Positions 1-5,415 of a DNA stretch of 9,767 nt are shown here, one piece after another (position 1 is the stretch's first letter; the number at the start of each line of letters is the position of its first letter). A program made the position numbers and the translations under genes. The DNA comes from Desulfuromonas sp. SDB (GTDB taxonomy: Bacteria; SDB-A), in NCBI GenBank assembly GCA_001412365.1, contig LKUE01000130.1:1-9767 (forward strand). Reading direction: 5' to 3'. The notes beneath the pieces are model-generated. The model was not told where the DNA came from and made no database searches. It saw only the letters and a program-made list of their open reading frames with translations.

Positions 1-57
1 GAAGGAAAGATCACTTCTGAACAGGCGGAAAAATTAATTAAATCACTAAAAGGATAA
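1..57 (+). CDS. C-terminal end of a protein with a SHOCT-like helical module (partial)
   Basis: Only the last 18 codons and the TAA stop are in the window; the frame is open from base 1. The visible residues include EGKITSEQAEKLIKSLKG, which closely resembles NEGKISVDEAERLLSAI at the start of the protein encoded at 502-942. This 'ML.EGKI..EEAE.LL..L' helix-turn-helix-like pattern is the short SHOCT-like module found in small bacterial proteins and next to DUF4097/YvlB-type proteins. Here it sits at the extreme C-terminus. The stop codon lies inside the ribosome-binding region of the next gene (AAAAGGA at 48-54), so the two are almost certainly cotranscribed. The function of the missing N-terminal part cannot be judged. 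Confidence 0.75.
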   Translation, partial: EGKITSEQAEKLIKSLKG

Positions 58-60
58 ATT

Positions 61-489
61 ATGTTGAAAGTAATCTTGTTGATCATCCTCTGGTTGTTGT
101 ACTGGGCTATAAAAGGTCTGGTGATAAAGACCAGAGGAGTGAGAGTGGGGTTTATGATTGCCACTTCCCTGTTGATGGGGATAATGTTTTGGCTGGGATT
201 AAGCTTCCATCCGGTCACCGCATCAATTCTGATCATCTATCTTCTGATCAGCTACGTGGAGTATGTGTTGACCTGTTTCAATGTCAAAGTTCCCATAATG
301 CCGGTTTACTCCTACATCCGGGTGATCAATGAACAGGTAGCCATCCGCTACAGTGTATTCAAGCCGTTGGTGCTGCTGATTGCGGATATTATCTTAATAT
401 TCAAAAGAGCCCCGATGCTTGGATTCAGCGACACCCTGGAAGTGGATGTAAACAGCAGGGATAACGTAGTAGTAAATATCAGAATATAA
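61..489 (+). CDS. Small integral membrane protein of unknown function
   Basis: A 142-residue protein starting at ATG 61, three bases after the upstream stop and preceded by AAAAGGA at 48-54. Hydrophobic stretches at about residues 2-20, 30-48, 52-72 and 100-115 suggest three to four membrane helices. A basic loop (KTRGVRV) lies after the first, which would put that loop in the cytoplasm by the positive-inside rule. The last 20 residues are polar and strand-like (LEVDVNSRDNVVVNIRI), so the protein probably ends in a small extramembrane beta segment. I do not recognise a family. It is sandwiched between two genes for SHOCT-like modules with gaps of 3 and 12 bases, so it likely works with them, perhaps as their membrane partner; that is inference. 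Confidence 0.8.
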   Translation: MLKVILLIILWLLYWAIKGLVIKTRGVRVGFMIATSLLMGIMFWLGLSFHPVTASILIIYLLISYVEYVLTCFNVKVPIMPVYSYIRVINEQVAIRYSVFKPLVLLIADIILIFKRAPMLGFSDTLEVDVNSRDNVVVNIRI

Positions 490-501
490 AGGAGTTTTAA
501 A

Positions 502-942
502 ATGAACGAAAAGACTAAAATATTGGAGATGCTCAATGAGGGTAAAATCAGCGTAGATGAAGCGGAGCGTCTTTTAAGTGCCATCGATCAGGTAAAACCG
601 GATCACCATAAGAAGATATCCAAGGCGATAACTTTGAGTACAGATAAAAACAGCCCTACATCAACCTCTAACACCGGGAAATATCCCCGGGCCAAGATTA
701 AGATCATTGTAGATTCCAAGGACGGGGACAATGTCCGGATAAGCGTGCCCCTGAAACTGGCAAAATCCATAACCAAGTTCATACCTCACAGCGCAATGGA
801 AGACATTGAAGATGAAGGAATTGACATTAAGAATATCATAGAACATCTGGATGAGTTAGTGGATGAGATGGATGAAGATCTGGTAAATGTCCAGTCTTCC
901 GATGGGGATAATGTCCGCATTTTTATTGAGAAAAATGAATGA
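502..942 (+). CDS. Small acidic protein with N-terminal SHOCT-like module
   Basis: A 146-residue soluble protein; ATG 502 follows AAAGGAG (488-494), which overlaps the stop of the membrane-protein gene. Residues 1-29 (KILEMLNEGKISVDEAERLL) form the SHOCT-like two-helix module. Residues about 30-53 are a polar linker rich in Ser, Thr, Lys and Asn. The rest is a compact acidic domain. It opens with IIVDSKDGDNVRISVPLKLA, continues with FIPHSAMEDIEDEGIDIKNIIEHL, and closes with a second strand pair, VQSSDGDNVRIFIEKN. The DGDNVRI element occurs twice (around residues 74-80 and 134-140) and flanks the helical centre. I recall similar 'SHOCT-like domain-containing' hypothetical proteins beside DUF4097 genes, but no defined activity. 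There is no signal peptide or membrane helix, so it is cytoplasmic. It is the last gene of the operon, followed by a strong hairpin. Confidence 0.85.
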   Translation: MNEKTKILEMLNEGKISVDEAERLLSAIDQVKPDHHKKISKAITLSTDKNSPTSTSNTGKYPRAKIKIIVDSKDGDNVRISVPLKLAKSITKFIPHSAMEDIEDEGIDIKNIIEHLDELVDEMDEDLVNVQSSDGDNVRIFIEKNE

Positions 943-977
943 TTGTCGAAGCCATATTTAAAGTTAAATCATATTGA

Positions 978-1011
978 AGTCAGGGAGAAAACAAGGACTT
1001 TCTCCCTGACT
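978..1011. terminator. Strong hairpin between convergent genes, probable bidirectional terminator
   Basis: A perfect 13-bp stem (AGTCAGGGAGAAA at 978-990 pairing with TTTCTCCCTGACT at 999-1011) encloses an 8-base loop. It lies 35 bases after the plus-strand stop at 942 and 14 bases beyond the minus-strand stop at 1026, exactly between convergent operons. Neither side is followed by a good T tract; the minus strand continues TTCAATATGATTT. It is therefore not a classical intrinsic terminator, though position and symmetry fit shared transcript-end formation or stabilisation. Confidence 0.7.
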
Positions 1012-1025
1012 GATTAAGAATAGAT

Positions 1026-3263
1026 CTAATCAACTATAAGAAATTTTCCCATATCAGTTAAATTAGCAGCTTCTAGTATGTAGAAGTACAAGCCTGGTTT
1101 CTCCGGTTTATAAGTTAACAGATGATCCCCGGAGGTAAATGATTGACGGGGGATGAGGTTGGATAGCTGTCTTCCCGAAATGTCATATATAGTTAAGGAA
1201 ATATCACCGGTTAGGGGCAAGGTAATATGAAAGGTAATTTGTTCTCTGGCCGGAGTAGTAAATGCGCAGGAAAATTGACTATTCTTGGTTAATTCTTCCT
1301 CAATTCCCAATGAAGTACAGATAAATGAATAATATAATGAAGGGGCGCTATCCGGATCAGTACTCTCATTTAATCCTCTGTCTCTGGCGTAGATATAGTA
1401 TTTAACCGTATCCGGATTCAGGGTAACCTGGGGGATCTCACCAGTATACCAGTTATCGCTGGAACAGGTTAATTCAGTTGAGTCCCAGACGGCATCTTCA
1501 GTTCTTTTATAAAACAATAGAGCAGTATCCAGGATAAGATTATCGGTTATCTTCGCATTGATTAGGTAGGGACCGGGATAAGTAGTATCATTTACAATGG
1601 TAGTTGATTCAATGACCGGGGGAGTTATATCACATAGCCCTTCCAGATAGACCAATCTCAAGGGCTCATCGGGGTCATCGGAATACACTTTCAGGGTTCC
1701 TGGATAGTGATATTGCACTAAAGGGTGAAAATATACTTCTAATGGCAAAATATTATTAGGCAGTATGGTATCTGGAAACCAGTGAAAGATATCTAAGGAA
1801 TATACATTATTGGTTGATATTACACTGTCTATTATCAGTTGCTTTTCTCCGGTGTTTTCTAGAACTAAATATTGCCAATAACCTGAATCACCTGGGGGAA
1901 TATTCCCAAAATCATGAAAAGTATCGTAAAGTAAAATGTTTTGAGACAATGCAGTTCTAAACTGATAGATCATACTATCCCGGCAACCTGCATATATTTC
2001 AATAAGTCCGTTATTGTTGCCATCTCCTACTGCTAAACCTTCAATCCAATCAGGGAGAGTGCCAATAATTATATAATCCCAGGAAGAACCGTTGAATTTA
2101 TGTTGATAAACTGAATAATTATCGTAAGCAGCATAAATTTCAATTTCACCATCGTTGTTACCATCTCCACAGGTAAGCTCATATATTTGATTGTTTATAT
2201 TTGTTGCAAACGGAGTGCTATTCCAGGTGCTGCCATCCCATTTATGCTGGGCGAGAAATCTGTAATAGGATTCGTAAACTTCAAATTCACCATCTTTATT
2301 GCCATCACAGACCACGATGTTGCTAACTCCCATTTGGTAATGATAAACTACGGTAGTTCGTTCCCAGTGATTTACTACCCATTTATATTGATACAGATAA
2401 CCGTTTTGCATATAACCCCCTCCACCTCCGTAAACTTCTAATTCCCCGTCGTTATTACCATCTCCTATTGCAATAGAGAGAAGGGGGTAATAACCGGGAC
2501 CTATATTCATGATATGCCATGAGTTACTAACATATTTATGCTGATATATAATGCTGTCCCGGACACAGTAAACTTCCTGCATTCCATCGTTGTTTCCGTC
2601 ACCTATTGCCATTTTCTTACAGCCGATCCCGATGCTGGTACTGTCCCAGGAACTTCCATTCCATTTATACTGGAACACGCTATCGGTATAAGCAATGTAA
2701 ACTTCTAATTCCCCGTCATTGTTACCGTCTCCGACTTTAATATCATTTATCCAACTAACCACCGAACCGACAATGGTAGTATCCCAGGAGGTTCCGTTGT
2801 ATTTGCATTGATAGATCTTGCCGCAACCAGTGCAACCGTATATTTCCATTTCTCCATCATTGTTCCCGTCCCCTACTGCGACTGCGCTAAGTGATTTATG
2901 GCAATTATTAACTGTACTGGTAGCGAAAAAATATGGTTGGGTAATTCTTTCATTAATGGTATAGCACATTTTCAGGGTATCCAAGTTTATTACCAGGTCA
3001 TAAATTCCAGTTATCGAACCGTTTAAATTGAAATCACAGGTTAGATAATTGTCATTAACCACGGTTATATTGGTGGCATTTATTTCAGGATTACCCGATC
3101 TGACTAGCTTCAAAGGGGAGGTGCTTGAATTGAAGTTACTCCCGAATATATGTGCATTTATCAAGGTATCATTGGTCCCTGATTGGGGCCAGATGTGGGT
3201 TGCAGAAGCACTCAACGCTGATGAGGTTAACAAAATAACAATAACCACTAATCTGAATTTCAT
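1026..3263 (-). CDS. Secreted T9SS protein with IPT/TIG-like domain, seven DGNNDG repeats (probable beta-propeller), HYDIN-like and Ig-like domains
   Basis: A 745-residue exported protein. The start at 3263 is well supported by AAGGAGG (3269-3275) five bases upstream. Residues 1-21 form a signal peptide ending ASA|T. Residues about 23-95 resemble an IPT/TIG immunoglobulin-like fold. Residues about 125-440 hold seven repeats of 44-52 residues built on V-G-D-G-N-N-D-G-E-x-E-[IV]-Y followed by [YF]Q.K[WYF].G.SWD; the first Asp of each is near residues 132, 178, 222, 268, 320, 367 and 414. The DxNxDGxxE loop is a calcium-binding geometry as in FG-GAP/VCBS repeats, and seven copies suggest a seven-bladed propeller. 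Residues about 445-545 (FGNIPPGDSGYWQYLVLENTG) resemble ASPM/SPD-2/Hydin or DUF1573 domains. Residues about 546-650 are Ig-like (VKYYIYARD). Residues about 665-745 are a T9SS type A sorting domain (LTIYDISGRQL, PGLYFYIL, GKFLIVD), implying outer-membrane export and surface anchoring or release. A sigma-54 promoter and enhancer-like site lie upstream. The biological role is unknown; adhesion or glycan binding is plausible. Confidence 0.9.
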   Translation of the reverse strand: MKFRLVVIVILLTSSALSASATHIWPQSGTNDTLINAHIFGSNFNSSTSPLKLVRSGNPEINATNITVVNDNYLTCDFNLNGSITGIYDLVINLDTLKMCYTINERITQPYFFATSTVNNCHKSLSAVAVGDGNNDGEMEIYGCTGCGKIYQCKYNGTSWDTTIVGSVVSWINDIKVGDGNNDGELEVYIAYTDSVFQYKWNGSSWDSTSIGIGCKKMAIGDGNNDGMQEVYCVRDSIIYQHKYVSNSWHIMNIGPGYYPLLSIAIGDGNNDGELEVYGGGGGYMQNGYLYQYKWVVNHWERTTVVYHYQMGVSNIVVCDGNKDGEFEVYESYYRFLAQHKWDGSTWNSTPFATNINNQIYELTCGDGNNDGEIEIYAAYDNYSVYQHKFNGSSWDYIIIGTLPDWIEGLAVGDGNNNGLIEIYAGCRDSMIYQFRTALSQNILLYDTFHDFGNIPPGDSGYWQYLVLENTGEKQLIIDSVISTNNVYSLDIFHWFPDTILPNNILPLEVYFHPLVQYHYPGTLKVYSDDPDEPLRLVYLEGLCDITPPVIESTTIVNDTTYPGPYLINAKITDNLILDTALLFYKRTEDAVWDSTELTCSSDNWYTGEIPQVTLNPDTVKYYIYARDRGLNESTDPDSAPSLYYSFICTSLGIEEELTKNSQFSCAFTTPAREQITFHITLPLTGDISLTIYDISGRQLSNLIPRQSFTSGDHLLTYKPEKPGLYFYILEAANLTDMGKFLIVD
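1944..2891 (-). repeat. Seven-fold coding repeat (about 140 bp) in the 745-residue secreted protein
   Basis: The seven DGNNDG units correspond to a degenerate tandem array of roughly 132-156 bp per unit. On the plus strand, motifs such as 'CCATCGTTGTTACCATCTCC', 'CCGTCGTTATTACCATCTCC' and 'CCGTCATTGTTACCGTCTCC' recur at about one per unit. Units differ enough at synonymous and loop positions to show that the array is old rather than freshly expanded. Unit 5 (GNKDGEFEVY) has lost the leading Gly of the motif (CDGNKDG), and unit 7 has GNNNG in place of GNNDG. Confidence 0.85.
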
Positions 3264-3326
3264 AAGTTCCTCCTTAAAATTCCCTTATAAGCACTTTTTA
3301 AAATATTGATAAACATAAAAGCATAA

Positions 3327-3342
3327 TGCAATTTATATGCCA
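3327..3342 (-). promoter_or_regulatory. Sigma-54 (RpoN) promoter for the 745-residue secreted protein
   Basis: The minus strand reads TGGCATATAAATTGCA, which matches every position of the sigma-54 consensus TGGCAYRNNNNTTGCW with correct -24/-12 spacing. Transcription should begin near 3316, giving a leader of about 50 bases before ATG 3263. The same box, with one change in the spacer, lies upstream of the other secreted-protein operon at 5298-5313. The flanks are also similar (ATGCAATTWATATGCCA on the plus strand). Confidence 0.85.
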
Positions 3343-3431
3343 GAATGATCACAAATGCCTATGCTACTTCTTTAAGTACATTTATGGAAAGAGTATTTGG
3401 CGGGGAATTGGTTGAATTTCTAAAATACAGA

Positions 3432-3456
3432 AATATTTCCGAAAATCGGAAATATT
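3432..3456. promoter_or_regulatory. Perfect palindrome, candidate enhancer site (UAS) for the NtrC-like regulator
   Basis: Arms AATATTTCCGA (3432-3442) and TCGGAAATATT (3446-3456) are exact inverted complements around AAA. The 17-bp core TTTCCGAAAATCGGAAA (3436-3452) matches the two cores at 5380-5396 and 5399-5415. Its centre is about 128 bp upstream of the predicted sigma-54 start near 3316, a standard enhancer distance for NtrC-family activators. It lies in a gene-free interval, which makes a regulatory role likelier than a terminator one; the AT-rich outer arms and 3-base loop are also poor terminator geometry. Confidence 0.72.
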
Positions 3457-3480
3457 AAATATTAATGAATTATATGTAAA

Positions 3481-3511
3481 TTATTTTATTTACTTTCAAG
3501 CAAATAAATAA
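3481..3511 (-). terminator. Weak AT-only stem downstream of the 475-residue protein gene
   Basis: TTATTTTATTT (3481-3491) can pair with AAATAAATAA (3502-3511) with one bulged base around a 10-base loop. It lies 35 bases past the stop at 3547 on the minus strand. It contains no G-C pairs, so stability is low. It is listed only because no better terminator is visible between this gene and the downstream enhancer-like palindrome. Confidence 0.25.
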
Positions 3512-3546
3512 GAATTAAAAGTTAATCATGTCAATGAGTGTTATTT

Positions 3547-4974
3547 CTATAGAACTAAAAATTTTCCAGAATAGTTATTCTGATCTATCTTCAGGTTGAA
3601 GAAATAAACGCCTTTATTTTCAATATTGAAGTTGATATTATGATTTCCTGCTGAATAAGATTGAGATAAAGGAGTAGAAATAAATCTTCCGGTAAGGTCA
3701 AAAATATTTAGCTTAACAGTACTGTTCTGGTATAAACAAAATTCCAGATTTACTGAATTATCGGTTAACTGATCAATATGAAATGATGTCTCAAAAGGAT
3801 AAGATAAAATAATTTCTTCTACTGCTACCCCATAGGCGTCAGTTTTAATTAAATATATGTCACTGTCATACATGGATATTTCTGAATTGCCAAGGATAAT
3901 ATATCCTCCATCAGTGGTTTGCTTTACAAATTTTCCATAATCATGATTAGCAATCCCAAAAGTTTTAGTCCATAGAGTATCTCCATTACTATTAGTTTTA
4001 ATTAACCATATATCAAAATAGTTGGGATAACCAGTCCAGCAATCACCGACAATGATATATCCTCCGTCAGTGGTTTGCTGAACTGAATAACCCCATTCAT
4101 CGAAAGAACTAGTTCCAATAGATTTTATCCACATAGTGTTACCATAATTATCGGTTTTAATTAACCAAATATCAGATTCAACTCCATTATTAATGGTATA
4201 GCCAACTATAATGTAACCCCCATCAGTAGTTTGCTGAACTGAAAAAGCTTTATCAGTCTGGGTGGTTCCAATAATTTTAGTCCAGGATGAATCCCCATCA
4301 TCATCAGTTTTAACTAGGATAATATCTGAATAATTACCTCCTCCAAAAGAATAGGTATAACCAACTACAATATAGCCCTCATCATCAGTCTGTTGAACAA
4401 ATAAACCTCGATCTACAGAAGAACCTCCAAAAGTCCTAGCCCATACACTGTCTCCGTTTTGATCAGTTTTTGCTAGAAAAATATCGTAGCTTCCAGCTCC
4501 GTATGATGAAGTTGAACCAGTGATAATAAAACCTCCATCAGTAGTTTGCTGAATACAGTTCCCTCGATCGAAATGTTGTCCTCCACCGGTATTAGACCAT
4601 AGAGTATCGCCATTACTGTTTGTTTTAATTAGGTAAATATCTTCTCCTCCAACTCCAAATGACTCGGTAGAACCAAGTACAATATATCCTCCATTTGTGG
4701 TTTGCTGAACTGAATAGCCAACATCAATTTCACTTCCCCCATAAGTCTTACTCCAGGTGATATTTCCCCAGTCATCAGTCTTAATTAGATATAAGTCTGA
4801 ACCACCAGCACCATAAGACTCTGTATATCCAGCAATAATATATCCTCCATCAGATGTTTGTTGGATTGAATTGCCCTCATCAGGCATATTTCCCCCATAA
4901 GTTCTGGTCCAACCGGATACAAGGTTAGGGAAAACAATGAACAATGCTATTGAAATTATTATTTGTTTTTTCAT
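3547..4974 (-). CDS. Secreted T9SS protein with seven QQTTDGGYI repeats (probable beta-propeller)
   Basis: A 475-residue exported protein. I place the start at ATG 4974, not 10 codons upstream at 5004, because AGAGGAGA (4979-4986) sits at the right distance and the signal peptide (MKKQIIISIALFIVFPNLVSG, cleavage near residue 20) then begins cleanly. Residues about 24-385 contain seven very regular repeats of 52-53 residues. Each has W.[KR][TS].G(G), a D..G..VQQTTDGGYI[IV].G segment, then SDI[YW]LIKTD..G. QQT falls near residues 38, 90, 142, 194, 247, 299 and 351 (KQT in the last). Residues about 400-475 form a T9SS type A sorting domain (LNIFDLTGRFI, KGVYFFNL, GKFLVL). The protein should cross the outer membrane via T9SS. 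It is the second gene after the 81-residue CxxC protein with a 43-base gap, both downstream of the sigma-54 promoter at 5298-5313. Similar repeat proteins are frequent but uncharacterised in FCB-type genomes; no catalytic residues are recognisable. Confidence 0.9.
   Translation of the reverse strand: MKKQIIISIALFIVFPNLVSGWTRTYGGNMPDEGNSIQQTSDGGYIIAGYTESYGAGGSDLYLIKTDDWGNITWSKTYGGSEIDVGYSVQQTTNGGYIVLGSTESFGVGGEDIYLIKTNSNGDTLWSNTGGGQHFDRGNCIQQTTDGGFIITGSTSSYGAGSYDIFLAKTDQNGDSVWARTFGGSSVDRGLFVQQTDDEGYIVVGYTYSFGGGNYSDIILVKTDDDGDSSWTKIIGTTQTDKAFSVQQTTDGGYIIVGYTINNGVESDIWLIKTDNYGNTMWIKSIGTSSFDEWGYSVQQTTDGGYIIVGDCWTGYPNYFDIWLIKTNSNGDTLWTKTFGIANHDYGKFVKQTTDGGYIILGNSEISMYDSDIYLIKTDAYGVAVEEIILSYPFETSFHIDQLTDNSVNLEFCLYQNSTVKLNIFDLTGRFISTPLSQSYSAGNHNINFNIENKGVYFFNLKIDQNNYSGKFLVL
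3820..4905 (-). repeat. Seven-fold coding repeat (156-bp period) in the 475-residue secreted protein
   Basis: The unit length is nearly constant at 52 codons. On the plus strand the segment CCTCCATCAGTGGTTTGCT at 3905-3923 recurs with few changes at 4061-4079, 4217-4235 and 4532-4550: the first three are exactly 156 bp apart, and the fourth fits two further units (one with an extra codon). DNA-level conservation is higher here than in the DGNNDG array of the neighbouring gene, suggesting more recent duplication or ongoing homogenisation. Confidence 0.85.
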
Positions 4975-4978
4975 TTTA

Positions 4979-4986
4979 TCTCCTCT
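4979..4986 (-). promoter_or_regulatory. Ribosome-binding site fixing the start at 4974
   Basis: The minus strand reads AGAGGAGA followed by TAAA and ATG. No comparable site precedes the in-frame ATG at 5004, so the shorter protein with a proper signal peptide is preferred. Confidence 0.8.
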
Positions 4987-5017
4987 AATTGATATTATTT
5001 TCAATTACTAACATTTG

Positions 5018-5263
5018 TTATGGAATGAATCGCTCAAATCTGGCTGCGCAGATGGGGCATAGCAGCCAATCGTTATTACCTGACATTACCTGCTGTACCC
5101 AGCGTTGTTCAGTTTCTGCTTTGGACATGCCCAGGGCAGTCCCGAAATTTAAAAGAATAGAATCTGGACGCAGCCCGGCTCCCACCGCTTTTTTTATCTG
5201 CTTTGACGAGTAGCGGATGGAATCCGCCCCTAGGGATACATTGCATAGATCACATACATTCAT
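5018..5263 (-). CDS. Small protein with two CxxC pairs, probable zinc-binding protein
   Basis: An 81-residue protein starting at ATG 5263. TAGGAGT (5268-5274) precedes this start. The longer in-frame start at 5302 lies upstream of the transcription start predicted from the sigma-54 box, so it cannot be the normal one. Cys4 and Cys7 (CDLC) at the N-terminus and Cys69 and Cys72 (CPIC) near the C-terminus would make a four-Cys zinc site closed over a mostly helical middle (QIKKAVGAGLRPDSILLNFG, then AETEQRWVQQVM). There is no signal peptide or membrane segment, so it should be cytoplasmic. I do not recognise a named family. It is the first gene of the sigma-54 operon that also encodes the 475-residue secreted protein. 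A role as an accessory or regulatory factor is possible but not shown. Confidence 0.82.
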   Translation of the reverse strand: MNVCDLCNVSLGADSIRYSSKQIKKAVGAGLRPDSILLNFGTALGMSKAETEQRWVQQVMSGNNDWLLCPICAARFERFIP

Positions 5264-5267
5264 AAGA

Positions 5268-5274
5268 ACTCCTA
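5268..5274 (-). promoter_or_regulatory. Ribosome-binding site fixing the start at 5263
   Basis: The minus strand reads TAGGAGT with four bases before ATG 5263. It selects the internal Met (MNVCDLC) over the upstream one at 5302, which lies inside the promoter region. Confidence 0.75.
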
Positions 5275-5297
5275 TTTTGTACTTATAAATAGATAAA

Positions 5298-5313
5298 TGC
5301 AATTAATATGCCA
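5298..5313 (-). promoter_or_regulatory. Sigma-54 (RpoN) promoter for the CxxC protein and 475-residue protein operon
   Basis: The minus strand reads TGGCATATTAATTGCA, a full match to TGGCAYRNNNNTTGCW. The predicted start near 5287 leaves a leader of about 24 bases before ATG 5263. It differs from the box at 3327-3342 by a single spacer base (TTAA versus TAAA). Finding two full matches, each in front of a co-oriented unit and next to a sigma-54 activator gene, makes a chance origin unlikely. Confidence 0.87.
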
Positions 5314-5379
5314 AAATTGTTAATAATATTAAAACAACCAATTTAAGGCAATTTATAAATTTGAGTAAATAGTGATCAA

Positions 5380-5396
5380 TTTCCATTTTTCGGAAA
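5380..5396. promoter_or_regulatory. Candidate enhancer site 1 for the NtrC-like regulator
   Basis: TTTCCATTTTTCGGAAA is an imperfect 17-bp inverted repeat with half sites TTTCC and GGAAA spaced exactly as in the palindrome at 3436-3452. Its centre is about 101 bp upstream of the predicted start near 5287. Confidence 0.7.
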
Positions 5397-5398
5397 TA

Positions 5399-5415
5399 TT
5401 TCTGTTTTTCGGAAA
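5399..5415. promoter_or_regulatory. Candidate enhancer site 2 for the NtrC-like regulator
   Basis: TTTCTGTTTTTCGGAAA has the same 17-bp layout, with one half-site mismatch (TTTCT). It is centred 19 bp from site 1 and about 120 bp upstream of the predicted start. It abuts the stop codon of the regulator gene (TAA at 5418-5416). Tandem sites about two helical turns apart favour cooperative binding of activator dimers. Confidence 0.68.

Noticed and set aside
2187-2441. Plus-strand open frame opposite the DGNNDG repeats
   Set aside because: It lies antisense to a clear coding region, has no ribosome-binding site or recognisable protein features, and reflects the repeat composition.
3401-3416. 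TGGCGGGGAATTGGTT on the plus strand as a further sigma-54 box
   Set aside because: It fails the -12 TTGC element and the CA of the -24 element, and it points into the 3' end of a minus-strand gene.
3345-3458. Plus-strand frame of 37 codons (begins MITNAYATSLSTFMERVFGG) between the two secreted-protein genes
   Set aside because: The composition looks protein-like, but there is no ribosome-binding site, it starts beside the sigma-54 box and it runs through the palindrome. Chance or an old gene remnant is likelier than a working gene.
1944-4905. Regular tandem repeats as a possible CRISPR array
   Set aside because: The repeats are 130-160 bp units lying wholly inside open coding frames, with codon-level variation and no constant short repeat with unique spacers.
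4975-5004. Longer start (5004) for the 475-residue secreted protein
   Set aside because: It would add ten charged or polar residues before the signal peptide and lacks a ribosome-binding site; AGAGGAGA precedes ATG 4974.
5264-5302. Longer start (5302) for the CxxC protein
   Set aside because: The ATG lies inside the -12 region of the sigma-54 promoter and upstream of the predicted transcript start, whereas the Met at 5263 has a good ribosome-binding site.
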